From the NCBI RefSeq assembly GCF_008727715.1, contig NZ_CP044218.1:1674001-1738000 (forward strand): a stretch of DNA of 64,000 nucleotides, given 5' to 3'. Numbering within the stretch: the stretch's first letter is position 1; the number at the start of each line of letters is the position of its first letter. The translations under genes and the position numbers were made by a program. Shown here piece by piece: positions 1 to 8,877 of the stretch. Origin of the DNA: Mesorhizobium terrae. GTDB taxonomy: Bacteria > Pseudomonadota > Alphaproteobacteria > Rhizobiales > Rhizobiaceae. The notes under the pieces are model-generated. The model searched no databases, was not told where the DNA came from, and worked only from the letters and a program-made list of their open reading frames with translations.

Positions 1-589
1 TCTGGTAGCCCATGGTGGCGGCTTCCCAGAGGTCCTTGGTGCCCATCGCCATCGGGATGTAGGTGCCGTCGGCCTTGATCTTGTCGAGCGCGGCGAAGAA
101 TTCGTCGCGGGTCTGCGGCACCTTGAGGCCGAGCTTGTCGAAGGCGTCCTTGTTGTAGATGAAGCCGTGGATGACCGAGGCCATCGGCACGCAGAAGGTG
201 GCCGAACCATCGTCGGTCGACCATGCGGACTTGGCCACGCTGGAGAAATTCTCCATGCCGGACAGCTTGGTCAGGTCGGCGAGATCGCCCTTCTTGTAGA
301 GTTCGAGCGACTTGTCGAACGGACGGCAGGTGATGAGATCGCCGGCCGAACCAGCGGCGAGCTTGGCGCCGAGAGCGGCGTCATACTCGGTCGGCGCCGA
401 CGGCGCGAACACCACCTTGATGCCGGGGTTCTTCGCCTCAAAGGCCGGGATCAGCTTGTCCTTCCAGATGGCGAGGTCGTCACCGCGCCAGCTTTCGATA
501 TTGAGCGTGACATCAGCGGCGGAAGCGGTCCCGGCCAAGCCGAGTACGCTGGAGCCCAAAAGTAATGCCGTAAGAAGTTTCGTCTTCAT
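1..589 (-). CDS. sugar ABC transporter substrate-binding protein (3' end cut by window edge)
   Basis: About 196 residues of an extracellular solute-binding protein of the family-1 (sugar) type are visible. The start is an ATG at 589 preceded by GGAGACTGAGC. Residues 1-25 form a clear Sec signal peptide (MKTKLLTALLLGS...ASA, cleavage before ADVTLN). The mature part contains the family-like stretches NIESWRGDDLAIWKDKLIPA and GAKLAAGSAGDLITCRP. It lies 24 bp downstream of murQ on the same strand, so the two are very likely one operon, with permeases probably beyond the left edge. Context suggests the ligand is an amino sugar (GlcNAc, MurNAc or chitobiose), which is inference. The C-terminal half is outside the window. 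Confidence 0.9.
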   Translation of the reverse strand, partial: MKTKLLTALLLGSSVLGLAGTASAADVTLNIESWRGDDLAIWKDKLIPAFEAKNPGIKVVFAPSAPTEYDAALGAKLAAGSAGDLITCRPFDKSLELYKKGDLADLTKLSGMENFSSVAKSAWSTDDGSATFCVPMASVIHGFIYNKDAFDKLGLKVPQTRDEFFAALDKIKADGTYIPMAMGTKDLWEAATMGYQ

Positions 590-613
590 GCTCAGTCTCC
601 CTGTTGACCTTTT

Positions 614-1552
614 TCAGGTTCGGTTTTGACGAGATGGGAGACTTTCGCCTCCCTGCTCTCCTCTGATGGCGGAAAGGGCCGGCCTCAACCTCTGGCCAGT
701 CTTCTCCAGTATCTTCTCGGCAGCATCGACGCTGGTGGCGCCGGCAGCGAGCAGAATGGCGGTCTTGACGGCGCCGCCGCTCATTTCGAGCGACCGTTCG
801 GCATCGCCGCGGTCGCGCCCGGTGACGGCGGCGACAATCCGGGCAGCGCGATCGCGCAGTTTGGCGTTGTCGGCGAGAAGATTGACCATATAGCCGTCAT
901 GGACATGGCCGAGATGGATGGCGGCCAGGGTCGACAGCATGTTGAGCGCGATTTTCTGGGCGGTGCCTGCACCCATGCGGGTGGAGCCGGCGATGACTTC
1001 CGGCGGCGTCTTCAAGAGGATCGCGACATCGGCGGCCTGCAGCAGCGGCGTCTCGCCATTGTTGGCCACGGCGATGGTTGCCGCGCCGCGACGCTTGGCT
1101 TCCAGCAATGCCCGTACGGCATAGGGGGTCGAGCCGCTGGCCGACAATGCTATCAAGCAATCGTTCTTGCCGATATTAGCACCTTCAACGGCTTCGGCCG
1201 CCTCGCCCTCGTCGTCCTCGGGGCCACCGGCGAGAGTCTGGAATGCTTCCTGCCCACCGGCAATCAGGATGGCGATGCGACTGCGGTCGATGCCGAACGT
1301 GCCCGGCAATTCGAGGGCGTCGGCCAGAGCCATCAGGCCGGAACTGCCGGCCGCGGCATAGACGAGCTTGCCACCCGCATTCAAACGATCGGCGATCAAC
1401 GCAGCTGCGGAGGCAATGGCGGGGATGGCCTCACGGACAGCGGACGCAGCCTCGATCTGGGCTTCCGCAAGCGAAGCCAAAACAGCTTCCGGAGCCCGGA
1501 CATCCAGGCCTTCCGCGTCGCGATGCTTCGCTTCGGTGCGCTTCTGCGCCAT
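614..1552 (-). CDS. murQ: N-acetylmuramic acid 6-phosphate etherase
   Basis: MurQ cleaves the lactyl ether of MurNAc-6-phosphate to give GlcNAc-6-phosphate and D-lactate, the key cytoplasmic step of muramic acid salvage. The product is 312 residues, normal for the family, and is a single SIS-domain protein. Visible motifs are the phosphosugar loop AAAGSSG near residue 67, ELPGTFG with the expected acid E81, LSASGSTPYAVRAL, and the family signature AGSTRMGAGTAQK. I chose the ATG at 1552 because GGTGGAGGAATT lies just upstream; an in-frame start at 1642 adds 30 unconserved-looking residues and would overlap the operator repeats. It is followed by the sugar-binding protein gene and is divergent from the kinase operon. 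Confidence 0.95.
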   Translation of the reverse strand: MAQKRTEAKHRDAEGLDVRAPEAVLASLAEAQIEAASAVREAIPAIASAAALIADRLNAGGKLVYAAAGSSGLMALADALELPGTFGIDRSRIAILIAGGQEAFQTLAGGPEDDEGEAAEAVEGANIGKNDCLIALSASGSTPYAVRALLEAKRRGAATIAVANNGETPLLQAADVAILLKTPPEVIAGSTRMGAGTAQKIALNMLSTLAAIHLGHVHDGYMVNLLADNAKLRDRAARIVAAVTGRDRGDAERSLEMSGGAVKTAILLAAGATSVDAAEKILEKTGQRLRPALSAIRGEQGGESLPSRQNRT

Positions 1553-1576
1553 TCCAATTCCTCCACCTTTCTCGAC

Positions 1577-1594
1577 AATACCAAAAAAATACCA
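1577..1594. promoter_or_regulatory. tandem operator-like repeat upstream of murQ
   Basis: AATACCA-AAAA-AATACCA: two copies of a 7-mer with an 11-bp period, one helical turn. It begins 25 bp upstream of the murQ start codon. The same repeat in inverted orientation sits in front of the kinase gene at 1711-1728. Binding by the GntR regulator encoded at 2630-3418 is inference. Confidence 0.55.
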
Positions 1595-1710
1595 CTTGTC
1601 CACATGCATTAGCAATTTCGCAGCAATTTCCTTTCTGACCAAACTAAATCATCCTATTTTTCATACAGTTACCGCTTTTTGAATCGAACCACAAATTTGT
1701 TCTTGGCTAT

Positions 1711-1728
1711 TGGTATTTTATTGGTATT
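1711..1728. promoter_or_regulatory. tandem operator-like repeat upstream of the amino-sugar kinase operon
   Basis: TGGTATT-TTAT-TGGTATT: two copies of TGGTATT with an 11-bp period, ending 23 bp before the GTG start of the kinase. It mirrors the repeat at 1577-1594, so both divergent transcription units carry the element. TGGTAT/ATACCA is like half of the HutC/GntR-type operator core, but here it is a direct rather than inverted repeat. Confidence 0.55.
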
Positions 1729-1751
1729 ATCAACCGAGAGGAGATTTCAGC

Positions 1752-2633
1752 GTGACTTTCGTGCTCGGCATCGATGGCGGCGGCACCAGCTGCAGGGCGG
1801 CGCTGGCAACGGCGGACGGCGCGATCCTGGGTCGCGCCAAGGCCGGTGCCGCGAACATCCGTAGTGATCTAACCGGCGCCCGCACCAACATCGTCGAAGC
1901 CGCCAGGCAAGCGTTTCTCGCGGCCGGCGAAGACCCCGATTTGATCCCGCAGACACCAGCCGTGCTCGGATTGGCCGGCGCCAATGTCGGCACCTACAAG
2001 CAGCAACTCGAGGCGATCCTGCCCTTCAGCCGTTCCAGCGTGGAGACGGATGCCGAGATCGCGCTGGAAGGCGCGGTCGGTTCCGGCGACGGCGCCATGG
2101 CGATCCTCGGCACCGGCACCGCCTATATGGTGCGCAAGAACGGCAAGTCGCGACCGATCGGTGGCTGGGGTTTTCAAGTGGGGGACCAGGGTAGCGGCGC
2201 ACGCATCGGGCGCGACCTGCTCGAACAGACCCTGCTCGCCTATGACGGCGTCCGCGAGCCATCGCCGCTGACCGCCGAAATGATGGGCGTGTTCCGCAAC
2301 AACCCGCAAGACGTGGTCGAGTTCACCACCAACGCCAAGCCCGGCGACTTTGGCGGCTTCGCTCCGAAGGTGTTCGACTATGCGGCCAAGGGAGACGCCG
2401 TCGCCACCTGGATCGTCGACAAAGCGGTCGCCGACGTGGAGGCCTCGCTCGGCGTACTCGGTCTGGAAGCTGGCGATCCTCTCTGCCTGCTCGGTGGCCT
2501 TGCTCCGCTCTATGCGCCGCGCCTTTCCGAGCGCCATCGCGCCTTGTTGAAGACGCCGCTCGACGATGCGCTGGGCGGCGCGGTGCGCATGGCGGTGCGC
2601 ATGTTCGCCGCCCCGGTCGAGGCTGCGCGATGA
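1752..2633 (+). CDS. BadF/BadG-family amino-sugar kinase (GlcNAc/MurNAc kinase-like)
   Basis: A 293-residue ASKHA-fold kinase of the BadF/BadG/BcrA/BcrD family. The phosphate-1 loop GIDGGGTSCRAALA is at the N terminus, and GTGTAYMV and GGWGFQVGDQGSGARIG lie in the middle. Family members include eukaryotic-type GlcNAc kinase and bacterial MurK, which phosphorylates both MurNAc and GlcNAc. With murQ and nagA beside it and an ABC importer (which delivers unphosphorylated sugar), it most likely makes the 6-phosphate for this pathway. The GTG at 1752 is chosen because GAGAGGAG lies 8 bp upstream; an in-frame ATG at 1710 would read through the operator. It overlaps the next gene by 4 bp (ATGA). Confidence 0.85.
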   Translation: MTFVLGIDGGGTSCRAALATADGAILGRAKAGAANIRSDLTGARTNIVEAARQAFLAAGEDPDLIPQTPAVLGLAGANVGTYKQQLEAILPFSRSSVETDAEIALEGAVGSGDGAMAILGTGTAYMVRKNGKSRPIGGWGFQVGDQGSGARIGRDLLEQTLLAYDGVREPSPLTAEMMGVFRNNPQDVVEFTTNAKPGDFGGFAPKVFDYAAKGDAVATWIVDKAVADVEASLGVLGLEAGDPLCLLGGLAPLYAPRLSERHRALLKTPLDDALGGAVRMAVRMFAAPVEAAR

Positions 2634-3418
2634 GCGACGCCGGCGACGCCATCTTTGCTTCGCTGAAACAGGCTTCGCAAAGCGGTGCGCCACTTTACCT
2701 GCAGCTTCGCCGCAGCATCGAGGATGCCGTCAATCGTGGCGCGATCGGCCCGGGCGACGCACTGCCTTCGGAGCGCGACATCGCCTCCATGGCCGATATC
2801 TCTCGCGTTACCGTGCGCAAGGCAGTGCAGGATCTGGTCAAGGGCGGCATTCTCGTCCAACGTCATGGTTCCGGCACCTTCGTGGCGCCCCGCATGGAGC
2901 GCGTCGAGCAGTCGCTGTCGCGGCTCACCTCCTTCACCGAGGACATGGCGCGTCGCGGCAAGGCGGTGCGCTCGACCTGGCTCGATCGCGGGCTCTATGC
3001 GCCCTCGCCCGAAGAGATGATGGTGCTGGGACTGGCCGCCAGCGAGATGGTAGCGCGGGTGGCACGCCTGCGCATTGCCAACGATACGCCGCTGGCGATC
3101 GAGCGCGCCTCGCTTTCGGCCAGCGCCTTGCCCGATCCGACCGCGGTCGGCTCCTCGCTCTATGCGGCGCTGGAGGAACGGGGCAGCCGGCCGGTGCGCG
3201 CCGTGCAACGAATTTCCGCCGTCAATCTCAACGAGGCCGACGCGCGACTGCTCGAAGCGCCGACCGGCTCCGCCTCGTTGCGCATCGAGCGCATATCCTA
3301 TCTCGCCAGTGGCAAGGTGATCGAATTCACCCGGTCGGTCTATCGCGGCGATGCCTATGACTTTGTCGCCGAGCTCAGGCTTGGCGTAACCAACGACGAC
3401 ACTGGAGTACGGCCATGA
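2630..3418 (+). CDS. GntR-family (HutC/NagR-type) transcriptional regulator
   Basis: 262 residues. An N-terminal winged helix (about residues 20-88) contains LRRSIEDAVNRGAIGPGDAL, the recognition stretch DISRVTVRKAVQDLV, and the wing GILVQRHGSGTFVAP. A C-terminal UTRA ligand-binding domain (about 105-250) follows. This is the HutC/NagR subfamily, whose members often sense GlcNAc-6-P or GlcN-6-P in amino-sugar operons. The gene sits inside the operon, overlapping the kinase and the SIS gene by 4 bp each, so it is translationally coupled and probably autoregulated through the TGGTATT repeats at 1577-1594 and 1711-1728. The effector and sites are inference. Confidence 0.9.
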   Translation: MSDAGDAIFASLKQASQSGAPLYLQLRRSIEDAVNRGAIGPGDALPSERDIASMADISRVTVRKAVQDLVKGGILVQRHGSGTFVAPRMERVEQSLSRLTSFTEDMARRGKAVRSTWLDRGLYAPSPEEMMVLGLAASEMVARVARLRIANDTPLAIERASLSASALPDPTAVGSSLYAALEERGSRPVRAVQRISAVNLNEADARLLEAPTGSASLRIERISYLASGKVIEFTRSVYRGDAYDFVAELRLGVTNDDTGVRP

Positions 3419-4446
3419 CAACAACAAAAACCCATATGCGCCGCGAGGTCGAGGAGATTCCGGACGCTACCGCTCGCTTGCTCGACAAGTCCGGCAAGGT
3501 ACTGAGCGAGGCCGGGCGCGGCATCCGCGAGCGCGACCCGAATTTCATCGTCACCGTGGCGCGCGGCTCGTCCGACCACGCCGCCACCTTCATGAAATAC
3601 GCGGTCGAGCTGACCGCCGGCCTCGCAGTCGCCTCGGTCGGCCCGTCGGTCGCCTCGATCTATGGTGCGAAGCTCAGGCTGAACGGCTCCGCCTGCCTGG
3701 CGATCTCGCAGTCGGGCAAAAGTCCCGACATTGTCGCCATGGCCGAAAGCGCCAAGGCACGCGGTGCACTGACGATCGCGCTGACCAACACCGCCGATTC
3801 GCCGCTGGCGCGGGCCGCCGACTATGCGATCGACATTCTGGCCGGGCCGGAACTCAGCGTCGCGGCCACCAAGACCTTCGTCAATTCCGCAGTGGCCGGC
3901 CTCGCGCTGATGGCGCACGCCACCAGCGACGAAGCGCTGATCGCGGCGCTGAAGCAATTGCCGGAACGGTTCCGTGAGGCGGTCGCCTGCGATTGGTCGC
4001 CGCTGACTGCGGCGCTGGATGGGCACAATTCGTTCTTCATCCTCGGTCGCGGTCCGTCTTTCGCGATCGCCTCGGAGGCGGCACTGAAGTTCAAGGAGAC
4101 CTGCGCCGTGCACGCCGAAGCCTACAGCGGCGCCGAGGTGATGCATGGGCCGATGGCGCTGGTCGGCCCGACATTCCCGGTGCTGGCGCTGGCCGCTCGC
4201 GACGCGTCGGAACCCTCGCTTGCCGCCGCGGTGGACACGCTGGCCAACAAGGGCGCCTCGGCCTTCATCACGTCGAAGCTGGCCAAGAACGCCATCATGC
4301 TGCCGCATGCCGCGACCGGGCACCCGCTGACCGACCCGCTGACGCTGATCGTATCCTTCTACGCCTTCGTCGAGGCCTTCGCCCGCCACCGCGGCCTCGA
4401 TCCCGACACCCCGCCGAACCTGCGCAAGGTGACGGAGACGGTATGA
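3415..4446 (+). CDS. GlmS-like double-SIS protein (glucosamine-6-phosphate deaminase/isomerase, NagB-II type)
   Basis: 343 residues with two SIS domains and no N-terminal glutaminase domain, so it resembles the isomerase half of GlmS. Motifs: VARGSSDHAATFMKYAVE (about 45-62), the sugar-phosphate loop ISQSGKSPDIV near 100, and ALKFKETCAVHAEAYSGAEV near 225-244. Stand-alone GlmS-isomerase homologues in nag clusters convert glucosamine-6-phosphate to fructose-6-phosphate plus ammonia, which would complete the route after NagA; no classical NagB is present here. It overlaps its neighbours by 4 bp on both sides. The deaminase assignment is from context. Confidence 0.85.
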   Translation: MTTTKTHMRREVEEIPDATARLLDKSGKVLSEAGRGIRERDPNFIVTVARGSSDHAATFMKYAVELTAGLAVASVGPSVASIYGAKLRLNGSACLAISQSGKSPDIVAMAESAKARGALTIALTNTADSPLARAADYAIDILAGPELSVAATKTFVNSAVAGLALMAHATSDEALIAALKQLPERFREAVACDWSPLTAALDGHNSFFILGRGPSFAIASEAALKFKETCAVHAEAYSGAEVMHGPMALVGPTFPVLALAARDASEPSLAAAVDTLANKGASAFITSKLAKNAIMLPHAATGHPLTDPLTLIVSFYAFVEAFARHRGLDPDTPPNLRKVTETV

Positions 4447-5600
4447 GCAAGACTCTCGCACTCACCGGCGCCCGCATCTTCGACGGTGCCGACTGGCATG
4501 ACGATGCCGCGCTGGTCGTCTCCGGCGGCCTGGTGGAGGCGATCGTCGGCCGCGATGCCGTTCCGGCGAATGCCGAAACTATCGATCTCGGCGGCGGCTT
4601 GCTGGCGCCGGGCTTCGTCGACCTTCAGGTGAACGGCGGCGGCGGCGTCATGCTGAACGACCATCCGGACTTCGCTTCCATAGAGACGATCTGCCAGGCC
4701 CACGTGCCTTTCGGCACCACCGCGCTTTTACCAACGCTGATCACCGACACGCCCGAGATCACCGCTGCGGCGGTCACTGCCGGCGCGGAAGCAGCCAGAC
4801 GTAAATTGCCTGGCTTCCTCGGCCTGCATCTGGAAGGGCCGCATCTGTCGCTGGCGCGCAAGGGTGCACACGACCCGAAGCTGATCCGCCCGATGAACGA
4901 CGCCGACCAGGCGGCGCTGATCGCAGCCCGGGCGAAGCTGCCGGTATTGCAAACGACGATCGCTCCGGAATCGGTCACGGCCGCGCAGGTGGAGGCATTG
5001 GCCAAGGCCGGCATCGTCGTCAGCCTTGGCCATTCCGACACCGACTATGCGACAGCGACCGCCTATGCCGACGCCGGCGCTTCCATGGCCACGCATCTGT
5101 TCAACGCCATGAGCCAGATCGGCAATCGCGAGCCGGGGCTGGCCGGTGCCGCCGTCGACAGCGGCAAGGTCTTCGCCGGTCTGATCGCCGACGGCATCCA
5201 TGTGCACCCCGCGACAATCGAGATCGCGCTGAAGGCCAAGCAGGGTCCGGCGCGCATCTTCCTGGTCACCGACGCTATGGCAACGATCGGCACCGACATG
5301 ACCTCGTTCACGCTGAACGGCCGCACCATCTACCGCAAGGATGGCAGTCTGCGCCTGGCCGACGGCACACTGGCCGGCGCCGACCTCGACATGATCTCGG
5401 CAGTGCGCTTCATGCACAAGGTCGTCGGCATCGAGCTGGCGGAAGCGCTGCGCATGGCCTCGCTCTACGCGGCCGAGGCTGTCGGACAGTCGCACCGACT
5501 CGGCCGACTCGCCAAGGGCACGGCGGCCGACATCGTCGCACTTACCGACGATCTCGGCATGAAGGGTGTCTGGATCGGCGGCAACAGGGTGTTCGGTTAG
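4443..5600 (+). CDS. nagA: N-acetylglucosamine-6-phosphate deacetylase
   Basis: 385-residue amidohydrolase-superfamily enzyme that removes acetate from GlcNAc-6-P. Visible NagA signatures: GFVDLQVNGGGGVMLND near residue 60 (as in E. coli, Q and N where many amidohydrolases have HxH), GLHLEGPHLS with the metal-binding Glu, SLGHSDTDY, and ATHLFNAMSQIGNREPG. The ATG at 4443 overlaps the preceding stop codon (ATGA), so this is the fourth coupled gene of the operon. The upstream in-frame extension is shadow sequence of the SIS gene. Its product feeds the SIS deaminase. Confidence 0.95.
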   Translation: MSKTLALTGARIFDGADWHDDAALVVSGGLVEAIVGRDAVPANAETIDLGGGLLAPGFVDLQVNGGGGVMLNDHPDFASIETICQAHVPFGTTALLPTLITDTPEITAAAVTAGAEAARRKLPGFLGLHLEGPHLSLARKGAHDPKLIRPMNDADQAALIAARAKLPVLQTTIAPESVTAAQVEALAKAGIVVSLGHSDTDYATATAYADAGASMATHLFNAMSQIGNREPGLAGAAVDSGKVFAGLIADGIHVHPATIEIALKAKQGPARIFLVTDAMATIGTDMTSFTLNGRTIYRKDGSLRLADGTLAGADLDMISAVRFMHKVVGIELAEALRMASLYAAEAVGQSHRLGRLAKGTAADIVALTDDLGMKGVWIGGNRVFG

Positions 5601-5629
5601 TTACGCCGTCGCCGCCGGGATGAGGTAGC

Positions 5630-6307
5630 TTAGCCCGCCGCTTTGTCGGCAGCCGTCCTGATCGCCTCGATGTTGGCGCGGTAGGCATCGACCGTACCGC
5701 CTTTGAACACGGCGGCGCCCGCGACCAACACATTGGCGCCAGCAGCCGTCACCAGGGGCGCCGTTTCCGGGCTGACACCGCCGTCGATCTCGATATGGAT
5801 CGGCCGATCGCCGATCAGCGCCTTGACCCGCCTGACCTTCTCGACGACGGCTGGGATAAAGGCCTGACCGCCGAAACCCGGGTTGACCGTCATCAGCAAC
5901 ACGAGGTCGAGCCGGTCCAGCACATATTCGATGACACTTTCCGGCGTGCCGGGGTTTAGCGAAACGCCGGCCTTCTTGCCGAGATTTCGGATCGTCTGCA
6001 GGGAGCGGTCGAGATGCGGCCCGGCTTCGGCATGCACGGTGATGCCGTCGCAGCCGGCTTCGGCAAAGGCCGCCAGATAGGGATCGGCCGGCGCGATCAT
6101 CAGATGGCAGTCGAAATAGGCCTTGGTGCGGCTGCGGATCGCCTTGATGACCGGCGCGCCGAACGTGATGTTGGGCACAAAATGCCCGTCCATCACATCG
6201 AGATGGATCCAGTCGGCGCCTGCCGCGACAATCGCCTCGACCTCGTCGCCAAGCTTGGAGAAATCCGACGCCAGCACCGAAGGCGCAATGAGGGTTTTTC
6301 GGGTCAT
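5630..6307 (-). CDS. rpe: ribulose-phosphate 3-epimerase
   Basis: 225 residues, the usual length for this TIM-barrel enzyme of the pentose phosphate/Calvin pathways, which interconverts ribulose-5-P and xylulose-5-P. Motifs: [14 protein letters not shown] at the N terminus, [16 protein letters not shown] with the metal-binding His/Asp, and [13 protein letters not shown]. The start ATG at 6307 follows GGGAG with a 6-bp spacer. It is convergent with nagA (29-bp gap) and divergent from the glutamine synthetase homologue. Confidence 0.95.
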   Translation of the reverse strand: MTRKTLIAPSVLASDFSKLGDEVEAIVAAGADWIHLDVMDGHFVPNITFGAPVIKAIRSRTKAYFDCHLMIAPADPYLAAFAEAGCDGITVHAEAGPHLDRSLQTIRNLGKKAGVSLNPGTPESVIEYVLDRLDLVLLMTVNPGFGGQAFIPAVVEKVRRVKALIGDRPIHIEIDGGVSPETAPLVTAAGANVLVAGAAVFKGGTVDAYRANIEAIRTAADKAAG

Positions 6308-6456
6308 GACCGCTCCCGTTGCTCTGTTTGTCTCCGCCTAACCGCATGCTGGGCGCTTGTCGACAGGAATCGCTGTCCCAACCTGTCCGGCTTGACCGGC
6401 GTCGGACGCAATGCCAGCTTCCCGGGCGATGCGGTTCCCAACAAAGAAAGGCATGG

Positions 6457-7821
6457 GTGCTCAAATTGAGCGAATCAGAACAGTTGAAGACATGGATTGA
6501 ACAAAACGGTCCGATCGAAAGCGTTCAGGCAGTGGTTTGCGACCTGAACGGCATCATGCGCGGCAAGCGCATCCCGGTCGAGCAGGCTTCCAAGGTTCTC
6601 GGTGGTGGCATACGCATGCCGCTCTCCATCGTCGGGGTCGACGTGTGGGGCGAGGACATCATCGGCAGCACGCAGGTTTTCGCCACCGGCGACGGCGACG
6701 GCATCTGCGAGGCAACGGGACGCGGCCCGCTGCCAGTCAGCTGGACGTCGCGGCCCAGTGCGCTGATCCCACTGTGGCTGTCGCTGGAGGACGGACGCCC
6801 CTTTCTCGCCGATCCGCGCCAGGCGCTGGCGGCGGTTGTCGCGCAATATCGCGAATTGGGGCTGCGCCCCGTCGTGGCGACCGAAATGGAATTTTACCTG
6901 ATCGACCCCGAGCCTGACAGCGCGATGCCGCCGATCTCGCCCTATACGGGCAAGCGGCTCGATTCCGACGCGATCCTGTCGATCGACGAGCTGGACGATT
7001 TCGGCGAGTTCTTCTCCGACGTCTACAAGGAGTGCGCGCGCCAGAATGTGCCGGCCGACGCGGCGATCGCCGAAAACGGCATCGGCCAGTTCGAAATCAA
7101 TCTCCTGCATACCGACGACCCGCTGAAGGCGGCGGACGACAGCGTCTTCTTCAAGCGCATCGTCAAGGGTGTGGCGCGCAAGCACGGGCTGGCGGCGACC
7201 TTCATGGCCAAGCCATACGGCACACGGTCTGGCAACGGCATGCATGTGCATTTCAGCCTGCTCAACGAGAAGGGCGAGAATGTCTTCGACGACGGCACCG
7301 CCGAAGGCTCGCCGATGCTGAAGAGCGCGGTCGCCGGCCTGCTGCGCGGCATGGCCGAAACAACGCTGCTGTTTGCACCGCACTACAACTCCTATCGCCG
7401 CCTGCGGCCCGACACGCATGCGCCCACCTCGATCTCCTGGGGTTATGAGAACCGCACGGCGGCAATCCGTATTCCCGGCGGCAACCCGAAGGCACGGCGC
7501 ATCGAGCACCGCGTCGCCGGCGCCGACTCCAATCCCTATCTCGTGCTCACCGCGATCCTGGGCGCGGCGCTGGTCGGCATCCGTAACGGCTGGAAGCCGA
7601 CGGCACCGCAGACAGGCAGGGCCTACTCCGCGAAGAAACAACGCAAGATCCCGGCCGAATGGGGTCAGGCGGTGGACGCCTTCGAGAGCGGTGCGATCGC
7701 GGCCGAAATCTTCGCGCCGGTGCTCAGGCAAATGCTGGTCGCCTGCAAGCGCCAGGAGATAGCCGGTTTCGCCGAACAGGTGACCGACTACGAGTTCAGC
7801 GCCTATCTGGAGATTGTCTAG
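6457..7821 (+). CDS. glutamine synthetase-family protein (gamma-glutamylpolyamine synthetase-like)
   Basis: About 454 residues of a type-I glutamine synthetase fold. Visible: the beta-grasp start VQAVVCDLNGIMRGKRIP, the catalytic-domain motifs VVATEMEFYLID, ENGIGQFEINL and SGNGMHVHFSL, and the C-terminal AAIRIPGGNPKARRIEHR. The RGKRIP form and overall length fit the PuuA/GlnT class, which ligates glutamate to amines such as putrescine, rather than housekeeping GlnA. The GTG at 6457 is preferred because AAAGAAAGG lies 5 bp upstream; a TTG at 6466 is also possible. Its stop codon shares the tetranucleotide CTAG (7818-7821) with the convergent LysR gene. The substrate cannot be fixed from sequence alone. 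Confidence 0.85.
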   Translation: MLKLSESEQLKTWIEQNGPIESVQAVVCDLNGIMRGKRIPVEQASKVLGGGIRMPLSIVGVDVWGEDIIGSTQVFATGDGDGICEATGRGPLPVSWTSRPSALIPLWLSLEDGRPFLADPRQALAAVVAQYRELGLRPVVATEMEFYLIDPEPDSAMPPISPYTGKRLDSDAILSIDELDDFGEFFSDVYKECARQNVPADAAIAENGIGQFEINLLHTDDPLKAADDSVFFKRIVKGVARKHGLAATFMAKPYGTRSGNGMHVHFSLLNEKGENVFDDGTAEGSPMLKSAVAGLLRGMAETTLLFAPHYNSYRRLRPDTHAPTSISWGYENRTAAIRIPGGNPKARRIEHRVAGADSNPYLVLTAILGAALVGIRNGWKPTAPQTGRAYSAKKQRKIPAEWGQAVDAFESGAIAAEIFAPVLRQMLVACKRQEIAGFAEQVTDYEFSAYLEIV

Positions 7822-8732
7822 ACACCCGCGCTCGGCATGCGCCCTTCGAACAGGTCGCGCTCGCGGGCCAGCCCCTCGCCGACCTGTTCGAAGAAGGCTC
7901 GCACCCGTGCCGTCCGTTTCAAATCGGCATGGGTGACGATCCAGAACTCCCCTTCAAGATCGGCCAAGGGTTCCGGCCGCACCCGCACAAGGCCAGGATC
8001 GCTGTCGCCAAGGTAACAAGGCAAGAGCGCGAGGCCGATACCCGCCTTTGCTGCAACCGATTGGTTGACCAGGCTGTTGGTTCGGTAGACGAAGGCGCTG
8101 TCCGGCGCGGTGCGGCTTAACCAGTCCGCTGCCTGGATGCCGGCCGCACCTTCTTCCCAACCGATCAGATCTTTCCTGTCACCGATATCCCCAACCGAGC
8201 CATCAAGTGCCTCCAGATAGGCAGGCGTCGCGAAGAAGGTCCAGGCTGCAGCACAGAGCTTGCGCCCCCACAGGTCGCCTTCCTTGGGACGAACGGGTCG
8301 CAGCGCGATGTCAGCCTCGCGTCGTGACAGGCTGAGCACGCGATTGTCGATGAGGAGTTCGACCACGATGCCGGGGTTCGTGCGGCGGAACGCAGCCAGA
8401 TGGCTGGGCAATCGGCTGTACGCCAGTGTCTCCGAAGAAGTGACACGCAAACGCCCTGAAAGACGATGGTCGGAACCGGCAATGTCGCGGTCGAGCGCCA
8501 GCGTCTCGTCCTCGATGCGCTCGGCGGTGGCGGCCATACGTTCGCCGGTGACGGTGGCCTGATAGAGGCCGCCCGGCAAACGCTCGAACAGATGCACGCC
8601 AACGCGCTTTTCCAACGCATTGAGCCGGCGAAAAGCCGTCGAATGATCGACGTTCAGGGCTTTCGCGGCACCCGTCAGGCTTCCTTCGCGTTGAACCGCC
8701 AGGACCAGCCGCAATTCGTTCCAGTCATCCAT
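7818..8732 (-). CDS. LysR-family transcriptional regulator
   Basis: About 304 residues. The N-terminal winged helix-turn-helix (DWNELRLVLAVQREGSLTGA, then NVDHSTAFRRLNALEKRVGV) is of the variant in which HSTAFRR replaces the more common QPALSRQ. A LysR substrate-binding domain follows (about 90-290). ATG 8732 is chosen to give the usual start just before the first helix; an in-frame ATG at 8768 adds 12 residues. It is divergent from the first glutathione S-transferase gene (145-bp gap), which is its most likely target. The stop overlaps the glutamine synthetase homologue. Confidence 0.85.
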   Translation of the reverse strand: MDDWNELRLVLAVQREGSLTGAAKALNVDHSTAFRRLNALEKRVGVHLFERLPGGLYQATVTGERMAATAERIEDETLALDRDIAGSDHRLSGRLRVTSSETLAYSRLPSHLAAFRRTNPGIVVELLIDNRVLSLSRREADIALRPVRPKEGDLWGRKLCAAAWTFFATPAYLEALDGSVGDIGDRKDLIGWEEGAAGIQAADWLSRTAPDSAFVYRTNSLVNQSVAAKAGIGLALLPCYLGDSDPGLVRVRPEPLADLEGEFWIVTHADLKRTARVRAFFEQVGEGLARERDLFEGRMPSAGV

Positions 8733-8877
8733 GCCGAGAGAGATAGCACCTATCCTGCTTGCAGTCATGCAAGTGCAATAAGCAAAATGCCAATGAGCAA
8801 TGCGTGAACGCCAACCTTATTCTTCATGGCGGAAGGTGCCGTCGCTGTTGACGGCGCCAATCCCGAAAGGATTTGCC

